The notes: a model not told the origin generated them from the letters alone. Positions 21,019 to 31,492 are shown, counted from the first letter of the stretch. The stretch: DNA of 64,000 bases from Mycolicibacterium malmesburyense (GCF_001050015.1 NZ_CVTB01000221.1:1-64000); one strand, 5' to 3'. Numbers and translations: made by a program.

Positions 21019-23829
21019 TTACGAACCAGGGATTTCCCTGGCATCGGGTTGCGAGAGGCGAGAGTGCAGCTGAGAGCGTGAACGGATGCCGAGTTTCCGG
21101 TAGACGTTGCTCAAGTTCATTTCGACGGTCTTGGTGGACAGGAAGAGCTCCGCGGCGATCTCACGGTTGGACAACCCGGCCGCGGCACGGCGCGCGATGC
21201 GCTCCTCGGCCGGCGTGAGGCCGAGCCCGCCGGTTGCACTGCCCTTGAGATGATTCAGTTCGGTGTCGACGCGACGCACCCACAGCGGTGCGCCCAGCTG
21301 GTCGAAGGCGTGACGGGCAGCCGTCAGATGATCCTCGGCGGGCTTCCGGTGCCGTCGGCGCCGCTGGATCTGGCCCAACACGAACTGGGTGCGGGCGGTT
21401 TCGAACGGCATCGGCAGGTCGCGGTGACGCTCGAGCGCGGCGACGGCCGCCGCCTCGGCAGCAGGCAGATCGCCCCGCGCCGCGAGATAGAGGCAGCGCC
21501 CACGCGCGCCGATGGCGAGCATCCACGGCCGGTGCAATCGGGTTCCGTTCGTTTCGAGGGCGTCGATCAGCGGTTGCGCCTCGTCGAATCGACCCAACGC
21601 GGTCAACGCTTCGATGGCGTCGGGGAGATACCCACCGCTGATGATCTCGGTGTCATGAGCGGGGTCAAAGGTGCGCAGTAGCGGCTCGAGGGTGTCGATC
21701 GCCGCGGCGTAGTTGCCGATCGAGGTCTCGAGGAATCCGAGGCTGGTGAGGGGGGATCGGGCCAGATACTGCCCGCCGGTCGCGCTTGCGATCTCAATCG
21801 CGAGGCGGGCCGCCTCGCGGGCGTCTTGTTCGCGCCCGGTATAGGCGGCGACCGCGGCGCGGCAACTCGCCGCGAACACTCGGGGGTGGTGGCCGGCGAT
21901 CTGTTCGGCTCGTCGGCTCGCCTCGTCGGCGATCGTGGCGGCGTCCTCGTAGTGGCCGGACCAGATGTTGATCATCGTCGCGTGAGTGTCGACCCAGATC
22001 GCGTCGAGTTCGTTTCCGCGATAGGCGGCCTGCTCCCGCAGGGCCTGCATCACGTCACGCGCCTCCCGCAGATCGCCGGTACCGGCGTCGATCACGGCTT
22101 TGACCGCGTCGGCTCGGTGGTGGACGTGCCCGAACGGCGTGCTGCCTTGCAGCCGAAGGGCCTCGGTGAGGGCTTGGTCGTCGACGCCGCGGCCGTACTG
22201 GAACTGCAGCATGGCGACCAATGCGCGCGCTTGGCTTCCGAGTGCGGTGTCGGCGATCTGGTCGGCGACTGCGACCGCGTCCCGGGCGTGGGCCAGCGCC
22301 TGGTCGAAGTCGCCGGTGATGCCGGTGACCGGTGCGAGGGTCATCAGGGCCTGCAACCGGAGATGCGGGCTCTCGTCGACGTCCTCCAAGCCTCGGCTCA
22401 GCCCCTGCACGGCGGCGGTGAACGAACCGTCGTAACCGTCCATCGCGCCCTGCAGAATCACCGCCGCCCCGCGGATGGCGCCTGGCGGAAGGGATTCGGC
22501 CAGACCCTTGAGGTGCTGGCGGGCGGCGGCGATGGCACCGGCATCGAAGTGGTAGCGCGCGGCGAGGATCCGCCGAATGGGATCGTCGCCGCCGAGCGCG
22601 ATCCCGAGTTCGACGAGTTCGGCCGCGGAGGTCGGTGCTCCCTGCTCGCGGGTCGCGACCGCGGCGGCGTCGAGGGCCGCCAGGGTCGCCGGGTCGGCGC
22701 TGGTGGCCGCGAGCGCAAGATGGCGGGCCTTGAGTTCCGGTGCTTCGACGAGCTCGGCGAGCCGACGGTGCATCGCACGGCGATCGGCGGGTTCGGCGTC
22801 GTCGTGGACGCCTGCCGACAGTAGGGGATGCGAGAACTCGATGGCCGTTCCGACGATAGAGACCACATGTGCGGCCTCTCCGCGCTCCAACAGTTCGACG
22901 ACGCGCTCTTCGTCGACGCCCGTCGCTCGGGAGACCATCGCGACGGTCGGCTTCGTTGCGCAGGCGGCAGCGAGCAGCAGGGGCATCGCATCACCTTCGA
23001 TTCCGGCGAGCCGGTCCGCGACGATCGCGGCCAACGTCTCCGGGAGCGTCCCGTCGATCCCCCGACCGTCCTCGAAGGCCCGGACCAGTTCGAGCGCGTA
23101 AAACGGGTTGCCGCCGGAGATTTCGTGGATGCGCCGCATCTGCGGGCGCGGCAGAACCTTGCCGTGACGCTTGGTGATCAAGGCGTGGAGGCCGCCCATC
23201 GTCAGCGGTGTCATGCTGACGCGACGCAGCGCGTCCGGGTGGGCCATCTGCAGCCGAAGCTGCGCCTCAAGGGATCCGGGCTCTCCGGTCCGCGCGGTGA
23301 CGAGGACGCCCACCGGTCCTCTCACCCGCCGCGCTACATAGCGGACGGCCATGGCGCTCGGTGTGTCGAGCCACTGCATGTCGTCTACCGCGATCAGCAC
23401 CGGAGTACGGGCCGCCGACCACTCCACCAACGACTGGAATGCCGCTGCCGCCCCGCGTTCGTCGGTCGCGGCAGTCCCCTGATCGTGCAGGACGCCGTCC
23501 AGCGCCGCTCGCTGGATCGGGGACAACGAGTCGAGCGCTTCGTGGTCGACGCCGGCGAGCAGATCGGACAGACCAGCGAACGCGAAGGTCACTTCGCCCT
23601 GATCACCTTGTGCCGTCAGGACTTTGAATCCGCGCGCCGAAGCGTCCGTTAGCGCGTCACGGTACAGCGTCGTCTTGCCGATCCCGGGTTCCCCGTCGAC
23701 GATCAACCCGGTCGCGGTTTCGGCGGCGCTGTCCAGAAAGGTGGTTACGGCGGCCTGCTCGGCGAGCCGCGTCACGGATCGCGACTCGCGGGTCGGCACG
23801 TCGGACTGGATCGAGCCGCCCGTCAACAT
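21019..23829 (-). CDS. LAL-type (large ATP-binding LuxR) transcriptional regulator
   Basis: 936 aa. Residues ~20-250 form a STAND/AAA ATPase with Walker A GEPGIGKT (residues 46-53) and Walker B VLIAVDDMQWLD. The middle ~500 residues are helical repeats of the TPR/MalT type. The last ~65 residues are a LuxR HTH (LTPAEERIARRAAAGLSNREIAAELFLSTKTVEMNLSNVYRKLG, in pieces). Such proteins are ligand-responsive activators. It precedes the DUF4242-like gene and is divergent from the GAF-domain gene. The whole 18.5-24.7 kb stretch occupies the place where I recall only Rv3046c and Rv3047c in M. tuberculosis. Confidence 0.92.
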   Translation of the reverse strand: MLTGGSIQSDVPTRESRSVTRLAEQAAVTTFLDSAAETATGLIVDGEPGIGKTTLYRDALTDASARGFKVLTAQGDQGEVTFAFAGLSDLLAGVDHEALDSLSPIQRAALDGVLHDQGTAATDERGAAAAFQSLVEWSAARTPVLIAVDDMQWLDTPSAMAVRYVARRVRGPVGVLVTARTGEPGSLEAQLRLQMAHPDALRRVSMTPLTMGGLHALITKRHGKVLPRPQMRRIHEISGGNPFYALELVRAFEDGRGIDGTLPETLAAIVADRLAGIEGDAMPLLLAAACATKPTVAMVSRATGVDEERVVELLERGEAAHVVSIVGTAIEFSHPLLSAGVHDDAEPADRRAMHRRLAELVEAPELKARHLALAATSADPATLAALDAAAVATREQGAPTSAAELVELGIALGGDDPIRRILAARYHFDAGAIAAARQHLKGLAESLPPGAIRGAAVILQGAMDGYDGSFTAAVQGLSRGLEDVDESPHLRLQALMTLAPVTGITGDFDQALAHARDAVAVADQIADTALGSQARALVAMLQFQYGRGVDDQALTEALRLQGSTPFGHVHHRADAVKAVIDAGTGDLREARDVMQALREQAAYRGNELDAIWVDTHATMINIWSGHYEDAATIADEASRRAEQIAGHHPRVFAASCRAAVAAYTGREQDAREAARLAIEIASATGGQYLARSPLTSLGFLETSIGNYAAAIDTLEPLLRTFDPAHDTEIISGGYLPDAIEALTALGRFDEAQPLIDALETNGTRLHRPWMLAIGARGRCLYLAARGDLPAAEAAAVAALERHRDLPMPFETARTQFVLGQIQRRRRHRKPAEDHLTAARHAFDQLGAPLWVRRVDTELNHLKGSATGGLGLTPAEERIARRAAAGLSNREIAAELFLSTKTVEMNLSNVYRKLGIRSRSQLHSRLSQPDAREIPGS

Positions 23830-23977
23830 CAGCGCCCCTCCCCCGGTCCCTATCGCTCATCTGTCGGTGACGCCAACCATAAGTCAGATTGTGGGCGAGG
23901 TGGGCCCCATCTCGGCAGATCGCCGTCGACACCCGTGAGCCTCGGAACATCCGGACGGTCGACAGATACGCGCTAGC

Positions 23978-24703
23978 GTGGCAATCATGGCGCCGACGTT
24001 GCCGGGCTTCGACGAGTGGATGAACTCCGCTCTGATCGAGGAGGCAGACAAGGCCGGGGAAGCAATCGGGACATACGTCGAACGCGCCGTCGCTGCCCGA
24101 ATGATCATCGAGCGCGCCCGCCGTGGTGACCCCGACGTGCGCGACCTCATGGCGCACGTCAAATCGTTGAACCTGGACACCTCCGACCCCGTCGCCGAAC
24201 TCGCCGAGGGTGCCGTCATTTCCGATCCGGATCGGCTCCGCGCGCTCTACGACAGTGGTCTGCTCAACGAGGAACAGGCCCGGAGTCTCGACCGCATCGT
24301 CGCCATGGTGGTGGGGGCGGTCGGGGTGCCGTCTGCCGCTGTGACACTGATCGATCGAGACACCCAATACATGTGCAGCGCAATAGGCCTCGACGCCGAC
24401 ATGGCGGTCACTCGCCAGGGTCCCCTCGAAGGTTCTCTTGGCCGCGAGGTGCTCGTCACCGGTAAGCCCCTGATCGTCGCGGATGCCCGTCAGGAGCCGC
24501 TGCTGCGTGACCATTGGGCGGTGGCGAAGGGGGTCGTCGTGGCTTATGCGGGCTTCCCGCTGACCGACAGGCAGGGGCACACCATCGGCACGCTCATCGC
24601 CTGGGACGCTCGGCCACGCCCGTGGATGCCCGGCCACGTCCAGGTGATGGAGGATTTCGTGATGATGCTCCGCGCGCGCCTGTTCGGCATCGATCCGAGC
24701 TGA
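23978..24703 (+). CDS. GAF-domain protein
   Basis: 241 aa from GTG at 23978; ATG at 23987 is an equal alternative because neither has a ribosome site and the transcript may be leaderless. The N-terminal ~90 residues are helical. Residues ~95-235 form a GAF domain (RIVAMVVGAVGVPSAAVTLIDRDTQYM, SLGREVLVTGKPLIVADARQEP, YAGFPLTDRQGHTIGTL). There is no output domain (no HTH, kinase or cyclase), so it is a stand-alone sensor or a regulator acting through contacts. It is divergent from the LAL regulator gene, which may control it. Confidence 0.85.
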   Translation: MAIMAPTLPGFDEWMNSALIEEADKAGEAIGTYVERAVAARMIIERARRGDPDVRDLMAHVKSLNLDTSDPVAELAEGAVISDPDRLRALYDSGLLNEEQARSLDRIVAMVVGAVGVPSAAVTLIDRDTQYMCSAIGLDADMAVTRQGPLEGSLGREVLVTGKPLIVADARQEPLLRDHWAVAKGVVVAYAGFPLTDRQGHTIGTLIAWDARPRPWMPGHVQVMEDFVMMLRARLFGIDPS

Positions 24704-24723
24704 ACGCTCGCGAGAACCTCGAT

Positions 24724-24743
24724 ACGGCGTTGAGCCGTCGCTT

Positions 24744-24745
<2 letters not shown>
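24724..24745 (+). terminator. Short intrinsic-terminator-like hairpin after the GAF gene
   Basis: ACGGC at 24724-24728 pairs with GCCGT at 24734-24738 and is followed by CGCTTTT. The stem is only 5 bp, so strength is doubtful. It overlaps the nrdF2 stop. Confidence 0.35.
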
Positions 24746-25730
<985 letters not shown>

Positions 25731-25777
25731 TCACCTGGTCTTTGGTCCGCTCGAAGCGGTTCTAACGCCCGCCACCG

Positions 25778-25825
25778 ACACTACCCCTGGGGGACGACAT
25801 CCACCTGCAACACAACATCGTGTGT
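25778..25825 (-). promoter_or_regulatory. Paired NrdR-box-like elements upstream of nrdF2
   Basis: The distal box ACACAACATCGTGTGT (25810-25825) is palindromic and fits the NrdR consensus. The proximal box ACACTACCCCTGGGGG (25778-25793) keeps the left half only. The starts are 32 nt apart, about three helical turns, the arrangement needed for NrdR to repress ribonucleotide reductase genes. The proximal box is 60 nt before the GTG. Confidence 0.7.
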
Positions 25826-25922
25826 CTGGCGTGTCGCCCCGCCGGCAGTTACCGGCGCGGCCAGTGTGCATTCTGATCGCGTTTCCCGGCCCGAGAACGT
25901 GAATTCGCGATCTCCGCGCACA

Positions 25923-27449
25923 CTAGGCGGTCAGCTGTGCGCGGCGCCCGCCGAAGAACCGGTACTCCGACTTGTCGAACCTGCGGGTCGCCAGCCAGTA
26001 CTGCCACGTCATGCCGCTCCACAGCGTCCGGTTCACACCGTGCTCGTCGAGGTACCAGCTCTGACATCCGCCGGTGCTCCACACGGTCCCGGCGAGTTCG
26101 CCCTGCAGCTGCTCGTTGTAGCGGTCCTGGGCCTCGCGGGTGGGCGCCAGCGCCTCCACGCCTGCACGGTCGACGGCCGCGATGGCCTGGGCGGCGTAGC
26201 GGATCTGCGACTCGATCATGAACACCACCGAGTTGTGCCCGAGCGCGGTGTTGGGCCCGAGCAGGAAGAACAGGTTCGGCATGTCCGCGACCGTGATCCC
26301 GCGCAGCGCCGCGATGCCCTCCCGGTTCCAGCGGTCCACCAGGTCCTCGCCGCGCGGGCCCTTGATGTGGACGTAGGTGTACGAGTCGGTGACGTGGAAG
26401 CCGGTGGCGAACACGACGACGTCGGCCTCGCGTTCGGTGCCGTCGGCGGTCACGATGCCCGTCGGCGTGAACCGCGCGATGGCATCGGTGACGACCTCGG
26501 TCTTCGGGTCGGCGATCCCGCGATAGTAAGTGTCGGAGTTCAGGATTCGCTTACAGCCCGCCCGGTAGCTCGGCGTCAGCTTGCGGCGCAGCTCGCGGTC
26601 CTTGATCGACTTGCGAATGTTCCACTTGCCCAGCAGCTCACCGATTTTCAGCAGCCGCGGTTCGCGCGTCATCGCAAACCCCACGCCCTCGTGGATCCAG
26701 TAGATACCCGCGCGCATCAACTGCCGGGTGCCCGGCACGTTGGTGAACAGCTCACGCATCCACCGCGGAATCGGGTTGTTGGGCCGCGGCATCACCCACG
26801 CGGGCGTGCGCTGATACAGGTGCAGCGCGCCGACGTCCTTGACGATCTCGGGCACGATCTGGATCGCGCTGGCGCCGGTGCCGATGACCGCCACGCGTTT
26901 ACCGGCCAGGTCCACGCCGTGGTCCCACTCCGCGGAATGAAAAGCGGCACCGGCGTATTCATCGAGCCCGGGGAAGTCCGGAATGAAGGGGATGTGCAGT
27001 CCACCCGCTCCGGAAACCACGAACTGCGCGACGAATTCGCGGCCGTCCTTGGTGAAGACGTGCCAGCGATGCTCGTGGTCGTCCCAATGCGCGCGGTCGA
27101 CGTGGGCGCCGAACCGGATGTAGCGGCGCAGCCCGTACTTATCGGTCACGCCCTTGAGGTAGTCGAAGATCTCGGGCTGGAACGACCACATATGGCGCCA
27201 GTCGGGCTTGGGCTCGAACGAGAACGAGTACATGTGCGACGGGATGTCGCAGGCGCACCCCGGGTATGTGTTGTCCCGCCACGTGCCCCCGATTTCGTCG
27301 GCCTTCTCCAACATCAGGAACTCGACGTTCTGGCGCTGCAGCGCGATGGCCATGCCGATACCGGAGAATCCGGTGCCGATGATCAGCGCGCGGGTGTGCA
27401 CGGGCTGCTGGGTGGCGGTCTGGTCGGCCGACTGCTCGACAACCGTCAT
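25923..27449 (-). CDS. Flavin-containing (Baeyer-Villiger type) monooxygenase, Rv3049c-like
   Basis: 508 aa from ATG at 27449 (GGGAGA 5 nt upstream). It has the FAD site LIIGTGFSGIGMAIAL, GGTWRDNTYPGCACDIPSHMYSF (in part, typical of BVMO/FMO), the fingerprint region YAGAAFHSAEWDHG with its His retained, and the NADPH site VAVIGTGASAIQIVP. It inserts oxygen into ketones or oxidises soft nucleophiles using NADPH and O2; the substrate is unknown. It follows the TetR gene on the same strand with a 96-nt gap. Position matches Rv3049c. Confidence 0.92.
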   Translation of the reverse strand: MTVVEQSADQTATQQPVHTRALIIGTGFSGIGMAIALQRQNVEFLMLEKADEIGGTWRDNTYPGCACDIPSHMYSFSFEPKPDWRHMWSFQPEIFDYLKGVTDKYGLRRYIRFGAHVDRAHWDDHEHRWHVFTKDGREFVAQFVVSGAGGLHIPFIPDFPGLDEYAGAAFHSAEWDHGVDLAGKRVAVIGTGASAIQIVPEIVKDVGALHLYQRTPAWVMPRPNNPIPRWMRELFTNVPGTRQLMRAGIYWIHEGVGFAMTREPRLLKIGELLGKWNIRKSIKDRELRRKLTPSYRAGCKRILNSDTYYRGIADPKTEVVTDAIARFTPTGIVTADGTEREADVVVFATGFHVTDSYTYVHIKGPRGEDLVDRWNREGIAALRGITVADMPNLFFLLGPNTALGHNSVVFMIESQIRYAAQAIAAVDRAGVEALAPTREAQDRYNEQLQGELAGTVWSTGGCQSWYLDEHGVNRTLWSGMTWQYWLATRRFDKSEYRFFGGRRAQLTA

Positions 27450-27545
27450 GGGTCTCCCTAACTCAGTGGTACGCAGATCCTGGGAACGCCGGTACCGGGT
27501 ACTTGCCAGTTTCCGGTCCGCGACCGGAGGTGTCAACGTCGCGTG

Positions 27546-28286
27546 TCAGGCGACCGGCTGTTGTTTGCGGACGGCGGTGTGCATTGGCTGGTCGGGGTCG
27601 ATCTGGATGCCCAGCAACTCCGCCGTGCCGTTGATCGCGCCGACCATGATCGTGGTCATGTGGGCGACGAACTGGTCGGCCGGCATGCGGCGGACGCCGT
27701 CATCGTCGTCGCCCAGCCACCAGTCCGTCGCCGACGCCGCGGTGCCGAAGATCGCGTACGCCGCCAGCTCGAAGGCGGCCGGATCCGGTGCCAGATCCTT
27801 CATTTCCTCGCTGATCATGTCCGCGACGGCCAACGTGATCTCGCTGCCCCGGTTGACCGTCGTCATCGCGGCGGCGGACTTGTCGGCGAACCGGCCCTGC
27901 AGCAGGAAGCGCACCACGTTCGGGTGCTGTTCGACCAGGTCGACGTAGTGCGCGACGCCGCGCCCGACGATCTGGCGTGCCGAGTCGTGCTCCACGTCGA
28001 TGGACGGGATGATCGCCGCCCACAACATGTCGCGCATCCGCTGACCGATCTCGCTGAACATGTCCGACTTGTCGGTGAAGTGGCGGTAGATCTTGGGTTT
28101 GGCGGTGCCGGCCTCTTCGGCGATCTCGCGCACGCTGACGTTGGGGCCCAACCGGTCGATGGCGCGGAAGGCGGCGTCGACGATCTCGGCGCGCACCTTT
28201 TTCCGGTGCTCACGCCAGCGCTCGCTGCGGGCGTCCACCTTGGCGCCCGGCTCGCCACCCGAACGTGGCCTGGACCCTCGCCGCAC
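27546..28286 (-). CDS. TetR-family transcriptional regulator, Rv3050c-like
   Basis: 246 aa from GTG at 28286; ATG at 28337 is an alternative and the start is not settled by a ribosome site. The N-terminal HTH is RAEIVDAAFRAIDRLGPNVSVREIAEEAGTAKPKIYRHFTDKS (in pieces), typical of TetR. The C-terminal ~150 residues form the ligand/dimer domain, with AYAIFGTAASATDWWLGDDD near the end. It lies directly upstream of the monooxygenase gene on the same strand and divergent from the geranylgeranyl-reductase-like gene, either of which may be its target. Confidence 0.9.
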   Translation of the reverse strand: MRRGSRPRSGGEPGAKVDARSERWREHRKKVRAEIVDAAFRAIDRLGPNVSVREIAEEAGTAKPKIYRHFTDKSDMFSEIGQRMRDMLWAAIIPSIDVEHDSARQIVGRGVAHYVDLVEQHPNVVRFLLQGRFADKSAAAMTTVNRGSEITLAVADMISEEMKDLAPDPAAFELAAYAIFGTAASATDWWLGDDDDGVRRMPADQFVAHMTTIMVGAINGTAELLGIQIDPDQPMHTAVRKQQPVA

Positions 28287-28356
28287 CCGGTCACTGTACC
28301 GCTCAGGCACTGCTGACCAGCTCAGACCAGGCCACATGTGTTTTCCGAGCCCACCT

Positions 28357-28374
28357 CCGGACAACTCCGTCCGG
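28357..28374. promoter_or_regulatory. Inverted repeat in the TetR/reductase divergent region
   Basis: CCGGAC and GTCCGG are separated by 6 nt, between the divergent TetR and reductase genes. It is short and could be chance in GC-rich DNA, but its position suits a TetR operator. Confidence 0.3.
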
Positions 28375-28436
28375 CAAGAGAGGCGGCCGCGTCGCGGGTA
28401 ATATCGCTGCGACAGCCGATCGACGAGACGAGTTTC

Positions 28437-29618
28437 ATGACGCAGAAGTACGACCTGGTCATCGCGGGTGGTGGACCCTCCGGCTCCGCCGCAGCGTGGC
28501 AGGCCTCTCAGACCGGCGCGAAGGTAGTGGTCCTCGACAAGGCCCAGTTCCCCCGCGACAAGCCGTGCGGCGACGGCCTGACCGCGCGGGCGGTGAGCTA
28601 TCTGCAGAAGATGGGGCTCGCCGACGAGGTCAGCACGTTCCACCGGGTCAACCGGGTGACGGTGTTCAGCCCCAGCCAGTGGGAGCTGTCGTTCCCGCGC
28701 CGCCCGGGCATGCCCGACCACGGCCACACCGTCAGCCGCACCCACCTCGACACGGTGCTGCTCAAGCACGCCGAGTCCGCCGGCGCCGAGGTGCGCCAGG
28801 GCGCGGAGGTGTCCGGTCCGATCGTCGAGAACAGCCGGGTGGTCGGCGTGACGCTCAAGAACGGCGAGAAGGTGTACGGCGACGCGGTGATCGCGGCCGA
28901 CGGCGCTTACTCCCCGATCAAGCGCGCGCTGAAGATCGACTCGGAGTACAACGGCTACTCGGCGATCGCGATCCGCTCCGAGATGCCCGCCAACCGCCCC
29001 GACTCCGACAGCCTCGACATCTATCTGAAGCTGGTCTTCGAAGGCGATCAGTTACCGGGCTACGGCTGGGTGTTCCCGATGGGCAACGGCATGTTCAACA
29101 TCGGGTTGGGCTACGTCAACAGCTACAAGAACTGGCAGTCGATCAACGCCACGCAGTTCCTCGGCGACTTCCTGCGCACACTGCCGCCTGAGTGGGAACT
29201 GCCGCCGATCGAGGAACTCAAGAAGAACAAGAGCGTCCGGGCCTGGCGACTGCCGATGGGGTTCACCGCGTGGCCGCCGTGGCGCCCGGGTGTGCTGTTC
29301 ACCGGCGACTCACTGGGCGCGGGCAAACCGGCCTCCGGCGCCGGCATCTCCAAGGCGCTCGAATCCGGTCTGGCCGCAGGCGAATGCGCGATCGCGGCCC
29401 TGCAGAACGGCGGACCCGACGACTTCACGAACTACGCGCAGCGCATGGAGGCGGCGTGGGGCCGCGAGTATCGCCGCGGCCGCTACTTTCACAAGCTCCT
29501 CGGATATCCGAAGCTCGCGAACGCGGGCATCAAGCTCATCGACAACGCGATGTTCCGCGACCGGATGCTGCGGGCGCTCTACAAGAAGGCCCAGGGCCCG
29601 CAGCACACCGTCAAGTGA
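28437..29618 (+). CDS. Geranylgeranyl reductase family FAD-dependent oxidoreductase
   Basis: 393 aa from ATG at 28437. It has the FAD dinucleotide fold YDLVIAGGGPSGSAAAWQAS, PRDKPCGDGLTARAVSYLQKMGL (the CG..L motif of the geranylgeranyl reductase/p-hydroxybenzoate hydroxylase group), the substrate-side motif YGWVFPMGNGMFNIGLG and the second FAD motif GVLFTGDSLGAGKPASGAGISKALESG. Known members reduce isoprenoid double bonds, including MenJ on menaquinone. A prenyl-lipid substrate is therefore plausible but not shown. It converges with the cupin gene of the next operon. Confidence 0.92.
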   Translation: MTQKYDLVIAGGGPSGSAAAWQASQTGAKVVVLDKAQFPRDKPCGDGLTARAVSYLQKMGLADEVSTFHRVNRVTVFSPSQWELSFPRRPGMPDHGHTVSRTHLDTVLLKHAESAGAEVRQGAEVSGPIVENSRVVGVTLKNGEKVYGDAVIAADGAYSPIKRALKIDSEYNGYSAIAIRSEMPANRPDSDSLDIYLKLVFEGDQLPGYGWVFPMGNGMFNIGLGYVNSYKNWQSINATQFLGDFLRTLPPEWELPPIEELKKNKSVRAWRLPMGFTAWPPWRPGVLFTGDSLGAGKPASGAGISKALESGLAAGECAIAALQNGGPDDFTNYAQRMEAAWGREYRRGRYFHKLLGYPKLANAGIKLIDNAMFRDRMLRALYKKAQGPQHTVK

Positions 29619-29636
29619 GGCCGCGGGACTGACGGG

Positions 29637-29975
29637 CTACTTGGCGACGACCGTCAGCAGCACCGCCGAGTCCTCCAGGGCGGCGAGGCTGTGACGTTCG
29701 TTCGGTATCGGGAGGTAGTCCCCGGCGCTGCCTTCCACCGAGGAGCTCACCGCGCTGAGCTGTACCCGCCCGCGCAGCACCAATAGCGTTGCCTCGCCGG
29801 GGCTTTCGTGATCGTCCAGGCCGTGGCCGGCGGCCAGCGCCAACACGGTCTGACGCAGCTTGTGGTCGCGACCGCCGTACACGGTGTGTGCGGAACGGCC
29901 TGACGACGCGGCCTTGGCGGCCGCAAGCTGCTCATCGGCGAGTTGCTGCAGCGACAACGCGGTTGACGCAGTCAT
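29637..29975 (-). CDS. Single-domain cupin protein
   Basis: 112 aa from ATG at 29975 with GGGAGA 5 nt upstream. The chain reads LALAAGHGLDDHESPGEATLLVLRG (metal motif 1 with His, Glu) and YLPIPNERHSLAALEDSAVLLTVV (motif 2 His), a minimal cupin barrel. It is the last gene of a six-gene minus-strand operon and follows the Cys-containing regulator by 26 nt. Its role could be ligand sensing or small-molecule modification; no closer call is possible. Confidence 0.85.
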   Translation of the reverse strand: MTASTALSLQQLADEQLAAAKAASSGRSAHTVYGGRDHKLRQTVLALAAGHGLDDHESPGEATLLVLRGRVQLSAVSSSVEGSAGDYLPIPNERHSLAALEDSAVLLTVVAK

Positions 29976-30001
29976 GAGTTCTCCCTTCTCGCCCCCGGCG
30001 T

Positions 30002-30676
30002 TCACCGTTCGGGGCGCAATACCAAACTGACCTCGCACGAGCCGCCGTGCGGGTCCGGCGTCACCGACGCCTGATAGCGGGCGCCGACGGCGTCGGCGTT
30101 GAGGTTGATCACCTCTTGGATGAGGCCCTGCTGGATGCCACGCACGACTTCCGGCGCCGACGCGGCCACTTCGGCCAGTGGGCAGGTGCAGATCTGCACC
30201 GTCACTTCGCCGAACGAGGTCAGCACCGAACGCACCTGGAAGCCAAGCTCGTTGAGGGTGGCGACCACCATGTCGGCGATGGTGGCTTCCGGCCGCCTGC
30301 GGGCCAGGCGGACCCGATGGGCCAGGTCCGCGCCGATCCGCAGCGCACGCTGTTCGCGTTCCTGCGCCGTCCCGCCCAGGTGCTCGGCGAACAGCGAGAC
30401 GATGTCGGCGTACTCGAACCGGGGTGCCAACTCGTAGGTCAGCCGCGGTCGCCCGGCGCGACCGGCCTTGGTCGCGTTGCCGCGCCGGATGAATCCCTGT
30501 TCCTCCAGCGTCGTCAAGTGAAAGCGGGCCGTGGTGATGTGGATCTGCAGCGCGTCGGCGACCTGCCGGGCGTCGATGGGATCGGCCGCGTTCTTGAGCA
30601 GGCTCAGCACTTTCTGGCGCTGCTGGCCCGCCGCCCGTTCCGGCGGCGCATCGAGTCCGTGGCGCGACACTGTCAT
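30002..30676 (-). CDS. Winged-helix regulator with C-terminal cysteine motif, SufR-like
   Basis: 224 aa. The N-terminal winged helix is visible (IDARQVADALQIHITTARFHLTTLEEQGFIRR), then a dimer region, then ICTCPLAE (about residues 163-166) and GGSCEVSL (about 215). The spacing and position of these Cys residues recall SufR-type Fe-S regulators, which use four Cys; three are present here, so cluster binding is uncertain. It sits between the methyltransferase (12 nt) and the cupin gene (26 nt) in one operon and may control it in response to iron, redox or nitric oxide (inference). Confidence 0.8.
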   Translation of the reverse strand: MTVSRHGLDAPPERAAGQQRQKVLSLLKNAADPIDARQVADALQIHITTARFHLTTLEEQGFIRRGNATKAGRAGRPRLTYELAPRFEYADIVSLFAEHLGGTAQEREQRALRIGADLAHRVRLARRRPEATIADMVVATLNELGFQVRSVLTSFGEVTVQICTCPLAEVAASAPEVVRGIQQGLIQEVINLNADAVGARYQASVTPDPHGGSCEVSLVLRPER

Positions 30677-30688
30677 GGGTCGAGTCTG

Positions 30689-31492
30689 TCACGCCGTCGG
30701 CACGACACCGACCACCGCGACCGCGGTCAGCGCCCGCCGATAGCGGTGGAATGTCTTGCGCATACCGATGACCCGCTTGCGTGCGCCCGGCCGTGTGATC
30801 AGGTTTCCCACGATCCGCAGTGCGCCGGTGAAGCCCTCGTCGGCCAACACCCGAGCCGGATTGAGCAACGCCATCTTGGCGTGGTCGACGGTCTCCACCT
30901 CGAAGCCGGCCTCGGTCAGCAGCGCAACCCATTCCGCGGTCGTCAGCGGCCGCGCGTTGACCTTGATCGCGCGCGCCATGTCGCGGCGGATCTCGTCCTT
31001 GGTGTCCTGCGGAAGGTCGTCGGGCTTCAGGCCCAGTTCGTGGATCGCGTAGCGACCGCCCGGCCGCAGCACCCGGAAGGCCTCGGCGACGATCGCGCGC
31101 TTGTCGCGGTCGCCCTGCATCGTCAGCATCGCCTCGCCGATCACCACATCGGCGCTGCCCGATGGCAATCCGGTGTCGGCGGCGTTGGCCACCACCACCT
31201 TGCCGTCGACGGGTGCGACGACGGCGCGCACCGTCTCGCTGGTGGCCTCGGTGTCGTCGACGCCGACGTAGGAGCTCGGCCGTTGCGCGACGATGTCGGT
31301 GGCGGTGCGCCCCAGGCCCGGGCCGAGCTCGACGACGTCGGCGCCGCCGATCTTGGCGGCCGCGAGGAGCCGGCTGGTCAATTCGAGGCCGCCGGGCCGC
31401 AGCACCCGCTTGCCGAGCCGGGCCAGCAGCCAGTGGCCCGGCAGGTCGGCGTCGGACCGCTGTGCGAGCGGAAGTGATTCTCTGCCAGTCAT
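30689..31492 (-). CDS. Class I SAM-dependent methyltransferase
   Basis: 267 aa from ATG at 31492, an ATGA overlap with the ABC permease stop. Motifs: ADVVELGPGLGRTATDIVA (SAM loop), YVGVDDTEA (motif II), SADVVIGEAMLTMQGDRDK (motif IV) and VLRPGGRYAIHELGL (motif VI). The C-terminal ~90 residues match the phthiotriol/menaquinone methyltransferase-like architecture only loosely, so the acceptor is unknown. Coupling to a two-component ABC exporter suggests it modifies the exported molecule or a lipid (inference). Confidence 0.88.
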   Translation of the reverse strand: MTGRESLPLAQRSDADLPGHWLLARLGKRVLRPGGLELTSRLLAAAKIGGADVVELGPGLGRTATDIVAQRPSSYVGVDDTEATSETVRAVVAPVDGKVVVANAADTGLPSGSADVVIGEAMLTMQGDRDKRAIVAEAFRVLRPGGRYAIHELGLKPDDLPQDTKDEIRRDMARAIKVNARPLTTAEWVALLTEAGFEVETVDHAKMALLNPARVLADEGFTGALRIVGNLITRPGARKRVIGMRKTFHRYRRALTAVAVVGVVPTA

